Shown here piece after piece: positions 58,517 to 64,000 of a DNA stretch of 64,000 bases. How positions within the stretch are numbered: the first letter of the stretch is position 1; every line of letters begins with the position of its first letter. Position numbers and translations under genes: made by a program. The DNA comes from Pluralibacter sp. UBA7423 (GTDB lineage Bacteria > Pseudomonadota > Gammaproteobacteria > Enterobacterales > Enterobacteriaceae), in the NCBI GenBank assembly GCA_002470465.1, contig DKMD01000038.1:1-64000 (forward strand), read 5' to 3'. The notes under the pieces were generated by a model, which saw only the letters and a program-made list of their open reading frames with translations, was not told where the DNA came from and searched no databases.

Positions 58517-59293
58517 TTATTTTACGCCGTTAGCGGCTGTATCGAGATGAACGACCGGATTTTCCGCAAACAGATAGCGATCGGCGTTGAATTCAAAGTC
58601 ATCGCTGGTTTCGTTAAACAGCATTTGTTTGGTGTTTTCAAGGTGCTGCCACATTGCCAGCTTCGCCGCATGGGGATCTTTACGGATCAGCGCTTTCAGG
58701 ATCTGATCGTGATCGTCGCACCAGTTATCAACGGTTCGAGAGTCGATGTGATCGTGCAGTTTTTTCCAGTACGGGTTGTGTACGCGCTGCGTCCACATTT
58801 TTTCGACGATGGCCGCAAGCGCGGTATTTTGCGTTGCCATTGCCACCTGCACGTGGAACTGCAAATCCCATTCTGAATCGCGGAAGCACTTCTCTTTGCG
58901 CGCCTTTTCCTGAATCTCCATCAGCTTCATGATGTCCTGCTTGGTGACCTGAGTCGCCGCAAATTCAGCAATGTTGCTTTCAATCAGCTGACGAGCCTGA
59001 AGCAGCTCAAAGGGGCCATAATTCGCAAACTCAAGGGATTCATCCGGGGTCTGGTAGTGCTTAGCCGTGCTGGAAATAACATGAATACCGGAGCCTTTAC
59101 GCACTTCAACGTAGCCTTCAACCTCCAGCATAATGATGGCTTCACGGACAACCGTACGGCTGACGTTCTTCTCGTCGGCAATAAAACGTTCTGCAGGCAG
59201 CTTGTCGCCCACAAGATAAACGCCTTGCTCAATGCGATCTTTCAGCTCAGCGGCAAGCTGTTGATATAAACGGCGTGATTCCGTGATTTCCAT
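58517..59293 (-). CDS. exuR: Hexuronate regulon repressor ExuR
   Basis: A GntR/FadR-subfamily repressor of exuT, uxaCA, uxaB and others, 258 residues from [17 protein letters not shown] (59293); the upstream ATG at 59347 lies in the operator region. The winged helix-turn-helix is [41 protein letters not shown]. The FCD sensor domain includes [17 protein letters not shown] and the metal/ligand histidines around [13 protein letters not shown] and [10 protein letters not shown]. Its own promoter region carries an ExuR-type operator. Confidence 0.96.
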   Translation of the reverse strand: MEITESRRLYQQLAAELKDRIEQGVYLVGDKLPAERFIADEKNVSRTVVREAIIMLEVEGYVEVRKGSGIHVISSTAKHYQTPDESLEFANYGPFELLQARQLIESNIAEFAATQVTKQDIMKLMEIQEKARKEKCFRDSEWDLQFHVQVAMATQNTALAAIVEKMWTQRVHNPYWKKLHDHIDSRTVDNWCDDHDQILKALIRKDPHAAKLAMWQHLENTKQMLFNETSDDFEFNADRYLFAENPVVHLDTAANGVK

Positions 59294-59322
59294 ATTCGCT
59301 CCAGGCAGGGTACAGCATAATG

Positions 59323-59340
59323 AATTTGTTATACCACTTT
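59323..59340. promoter_or_regulatory. ExuR-type operator before exuR
   Basis: AATTTGTTATACCACTTT matches the ExuR/UxuR palindrome AAATTGGTATACCAATTT at 15 of 18 positions. It lies 29 bases upstream of the exuR start, which suggests autoregulation. The consensus is recalled from the family, not computed. Confidence 0.7.
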
Positions 59341-59367
59341 TACCCAATCCTCACCACCCTGAACCAG

Positions 59368-59393
59368 CAAAAAGCCGCTCGGTGAGCGGCTTT
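59368..59393 (-). terminator. Terminator of exuT
   Basis: AAAGCCGCTC (59371-59380), loop GGT, GAGCGGCTTT (59384-59393). On the minus strand it follows exuT and ends in TTTTTGC. Confidence 0.88.
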
Positions 59394-59413
59394 AATGTCA
59401 GTCGTGATAAGGC

Positions 59414-60709
59414 TTAGCTCTGCGTAACCGGGCCGCCAACGGTCTGGATATTTTCCGCCGCAGGTTTGTTCTGCAGGACGGTCCAGATCACTACCGCACC
59501 TATCAGGTCAAACAGCGCCAGCACCGCGAACAGCGGGCTGAAGCCAAGCGTATCCGCCAGGGCACCAACCACAAGCGCAAACAGGGTGCTTGCTGTCCAG
59601 GCCGCCATACCGGTCAGGCCGTTTGCCGTTGCCACTTCGTTACGGCCAAACACATCAGAAGAGAGCGTGATCAGCGCACCGGACAGAGCCTGGTGAGCGA
59701 AGCCGCCGACGCACAGCAGTGCAATCGCTATATACGGGCTGGTGAACAGGCCAATCATGCCCGGGCCAATCATCAGTACCGCGCCCATGGTCACCACCAG
59801 CTTACGGGAGACAATCAGGTTTACGCCAAAGACGCGCTGGAACAGCGGCGGCAGATAGCCGCCAACGACGCAGCCGAGGTCGGCAAACAGCATTGGCATC
59901 CAGGCGAACATCGCGATGTGCTTCAGGTCGAAGCCGTAAACTTTGAACATAAACAGCGGGATCCAGGCGTTGAACGTTCCCCATGCCGGTTCTGCCAGGA
60001 AGCGCGGCAGCGCAATGCCCCAGAACTGACGGTTGCGGACGATCTGCCAGGCAGACATTTTCTTCGCGTTGTTGGTTTGATGCTGGGCTTCCTGACCGCC
60101 GATGATGTACTCGCGCTCTTCATCGCTTAATTTTTTCTGATCGCGCGGATGCTTATAGAAGATAAGCCAGGCCATTGCCCAGGCGAAGCTCAGGACGCCG
60201 GAAATAATGAACGCCATCTGCCAGCTGTGCATCACAATCGCCCAGACGACCAGCGGCGGAGCAATCATCGCGCCAATCGATGAGCCCACGTTGAAGTAGC
60301 CAACTGCCACGGAACGTTCCTTCGCCGGGAACCACTCGGAGCTCGCTTTCAGACCCGCAGGGATCATCGCGGCTTCCGCAGCACCCACAGCACCACGTGC
60401 CAGCGCCAGGCCTCCCCAGCTGCCTGCCAGCGCGGTTGCACCGCAGAAACAGGCCCAGAGTACGGCAAACATAGCGTAGCCAATTTTGGTGCCGAGCAGG
60501 TCGAGTACGTAGCCTGCTACAGGCTGCATCACGGTATAAGCCGCGGAGTAGGCGGCGATAATGTAGGAGTATTGCTGGGTGGAAATATGCAGTTCTTGCA
60601 TCAACGTCGGTGCGGCGGCGGCCACGGTGTTACGGGTCAGATAACCCAGCACGGTGCCAAGCGTCACCAGTGCGATCATGTACCAACGTAACCCTTTAAT
60701 TTTACGCAT
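59414..60709 (-). CDS. exuT: Hexuronate transporter ExuT
   Basis: A major-facilitator (anion:cation symporter family) importer of galacturonate and glucuronate, 431 residues with about twelve membrane segments. The N-terminus RKIKGLRWYMIALVTLGTVLGYLTRNTVAAAAPTL is the ACS family start. It matches E. coli ExuT and sits between exuR and the divergent uxaCA operon. It is unlikely to be the missing galactarate permease GarP, which is a different branch of the same family. Confidence 0.95.
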   Translation of the reverse strand: MRKIKGLRWYMIALVTLGTVLGYLTRNTVAAAAPTLMQELHISTQQYSYIIAAYSAAYTVMQPVAGYVLDLLGTKIGYAMFAVLWACFCGATALAGSWGGLALARGAVGAAEAAMIPAGLKASSEWFPAKERSVAVGYFNVGSSIGAMIAPPLVVWAIVMHSWQMAFIISGVLSFAWAMAWLIFYKHPRDQKKLSDEEREYIIGGQEAQHQTNNAKKMSAWQIVRNRQFWGIALPRFLAEPAWGTFNAWIPLFMFKVYGFDLKHIAMFAWMPMLFADLGCVVGGYLPPLFQRVFGVNLIVSRKLVVTMGAVLMIGPGMIGLFTSPYIAIALLCVGGFAHQALSGALITLSSDVFGRNEVATANGLTGMAAWTASTLFALVVGALADTLGFSPLFAVLALFDLIGAVVIWTVLQNKPAAENIQTVGGPVTQS

Positions 60710-62589
<1,880 letters not shown>

Positions 62590-62622
62590 TTCGCTACCGC
62601 ATCGGCATTAAGGTTGGTTGAT

Positions 62623-64000
62623 ATGCAATACATCAAAATCCATTCGCTGGACAACGTGGTTGTCGCGCTGGCGGATATCGCAGCGGGACAGGAAGTGACC
62701 GTGGAAGGTCAGACGGTACGCCTGCTGGCGGACGTCGTGCGCGGGCACAAGTTTGCCCTGCACGCCATCGCGAAGGGTGAAAACGTCATCAAATATGGAC
62801 TGCCTATTGGTCATGCGCTGACGGACATTGCGCCCGGGGAACATATTCATTCCCACAACACACGAACCAATCTCAGCGATTTGGATGAGTACAGCTATCA
62901 ACCGGATCTGCACAGCGAACTCGCTCAGGCAAGCGATCGTGACGTGCAGATCTTCCGCCGGGCGAACGGTGAGGTGGGCGTTCGCAACGAACTGTGGATC
63001 CTGCCGACCGTTGGCTGCGTGAACGGTATCGCGCGTCAGATTCAGAACCGTTTTCTGAAAGAGACAAACAACGCAGAAGGCACCGACGGGGTGTTCCTGT
63101 TTAGTCACACTTACGGCTGTTCGCAGCTTGGTGACGATCACGTTAACACCCGTACCATGCTGCAGAATATGGTGCGCCACCCGAACGCCGGGGCAGTGCT
63201 GGTGATTGGCCTCGGCTGTGAAAACAACCAGGTCGATGTGTTCCGCGAAACGCTGGGCGAATTTGACGCTGACCGCGTGCATTTCATGATTTGCCAGAAG
63301 CAGGACGATGAAGTGGAGGCGGGTCTTGAGCTGCTGCATCAGCTGTATGACGTTATGCGCCACGACAAGCGCGAGTCGGGCAAGCTGAGCGAGCTGAAGT
63401 TTGGCCTTGAATGCGGCGGCTCCGATGGGCTGTCCGGCATCACCGCTAACCCGATGCTCGGGCGTTTCTCTGACTACGTGATTGGTAACGGCGGCACGAC
63501 CGTACTGACAGAAGTGCCGGAGATGTTTGGCGCCGAGCAGATCCTGATGAGCCACTGCCGCGACGAAGCGACGTTTGAAAAGACCGTCACCATGGTCAAC
63601 GACTTCAAGCAATACTTTATCGCGCACAATCAGCCGATCTACGAGAACCCTTCGCCGGGCAACAAAGCGGGCGGGATCACCACGCTGGAAGAGAAATCCC
63701 TGGGCTGTACGCAGAAGGCGGGCTCAAGCCAGGTGGTGGACGTGCTTCGCTACGGAGAACGCCTGAAAACCCACGGGCTGAATCTGCTAAGCGCACCGGG
63801 TAACGATGCGGTGGCGACCAGCGCACTCGCCGGAGCGGGCTGCCACATGGTGCTGTTCAGCACCGGGCGCGGCACGCCGTACGGCGGCTTTGTGCCGACG
63901 GTGAAAATCGCCACCAACAGCGAGCTGGCGGCGAAGAAAAAGCACTGGATCGACTTCGATGCGGGGCAGTTGATTCACGGCAAAGCGATGCCGGAGCTGC
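62623..64000 (+). CDS. uxaA: Altronate dehydratase UxaA (3' end outside window)
   Basis: Dehydrates altronate to 2-keto-3-deoxygluconate. The ORF starts at ATG 62623 (MQYIKIHSLDNVVVALADIA) behind AAGGTTGG and stays open to the end of the window: 459 full codons of an expected ~495. It has an N-terminal SAF domain (GHKFALHAIAKGENVIKYG) and the UxaA/GarD catalytic domain (FSHTYGCSQLGDDH, VIGLGCENNQVD, GLECGGSDGLSGITANPMLG, NPSPGNKAGGITTLEEKSLG). It lies 33 bases after uxaC. It is a paralogue of garD in this same window. Confidence 0.96.
   Translation, partial: MQYIKIHSLDNVVVALADIAAGQEVTVEGQTVRLLADVVRGHKFALHAIAKGENVIKYGLPIGHALTDIAPGEHIHSHNTRTNLSDLDEYSYQPDLHSELAQASDRDVQIFRRANGEVGVRNELWILPTVGCVNGIARQIQNRFLKETNNAEGTDGVFLFSHTYGCSQLGDDHVNTRTMLQNMVRHPNAGAVLVIGLGCENNQVDVFRETLGEFDADRVHFMICQKQDDEVEAGLELLHQLYDVMRHDKRESGKLSELKFGLECGGSDGLSGITANPMLGRFSDYVIGNGGTTVLTEVPEMFGAEQILMSHCRDEATFEKTVTMVNDFKQYFIAHNQPIYENPSPGNKAGGITTLEEKSLGCTQKAGSSQVVDVLRYGERLKTHGLNLLSAPGNDAVATSALAGAGCHMVLFSTGRGTPYGGFVPTVKIATNSELAAKKKHWIDFDAGQLIHGKAMPEL

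Noticed and set aside
62608..63627. 339-codon open frame antisense to uxaA
   Set aside because: The plus strand carries an unmistakable uxaA that runs off the window; the antisense frame is its shadow.

Overview
The window is a 64 kb stretch of a gammaproteobacterial chromosome of the order Enterobacterales. Its core genes match Escherichia coli K-12 closely in sequence and in order (pnp, nlpI, deaD, mtr, the ubiTUV block, the yhb/yra genes, aga, gar, rnpB, tdc, yha/yqj, exu/uxa). Codon use is GC-rich, E. coli-type REP elements sit between genes, and gene losses and gains set it apart from E. coli. An Enterobacter, Lelliottia or Leclercia-like species fits best; the genus is an inference.

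Layout. 1-6300: RNA turnover and cold shock (pnp 3' part, nlpI, the small yrbN, deaD), then the tryptophan permease mtr. 6300-18550: yhbW, the oxygen-independent ubiquinone genes ubiV/ubiU/ubiT, small stress and enzyme genes (yhbS, yhbQ, yhbP, yhbO, yraR, yraQ), then lpoA-yraN-diaA-dolP (cell envelope and replication timing) and rsmI. 18555-19345: a Fic-family gene broken by a one-base frameshift. 19377-28619: an aga regulon for amino-galactose use (agaZ, agaVWEF PTS, agaS, agaY, regulator agaR) with a secreted GH36-like glycosidase at its distal end and no agaA deacetylase. 28689-32303: galactarate catabolism (garD, garL, garR), without garP and garK. 32382-32760: rnpB (RNase P RNA), followed by degenerate tandem repeats that carry terminators.

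33000-41900 is the accessory part. First comes an AT-rich cassette with a Gly-rich double-glycine-leader peptide (class II microcin-like) and a small two-helix membrane protein that looks like its immunity protein. Next is a siderophore uptake cluster (AraC-type regulator, Fur-box TonB receptor, Tat-exported FhuD-like binding protein, FhuB-like double permease) that lacks a FhuC ATPase and ends in a YojI/SyrD/PvdE-type cyclic-peptide ABC exporter. Each unit is flanked by degenerate direct repeats. I regard the microcin-like pair as the most likely undescribed system here.

41948-64000 returns to the core: a YhcN-family periplasmic protein, tdcABCDEG (anaerobic threonine/serine degradation to propionate, without tdcF), yhaLKJH, the yqjGF and yqjKEDC genes, mzrA-yqjA, exuR/exuT, and uxaC-uxaA (hexuronate catabolism, uxaA cut by the window end). 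Recognisable control sites include Crp sites before tdcA and garD, a cluster of AgaR-type operators, three ExuR-type operators, a TrpR-like operator before mtr and a Fur box before the siderophore receptor. I saw no tRNA, CRISPR array, complete insertion sequence or prophage.
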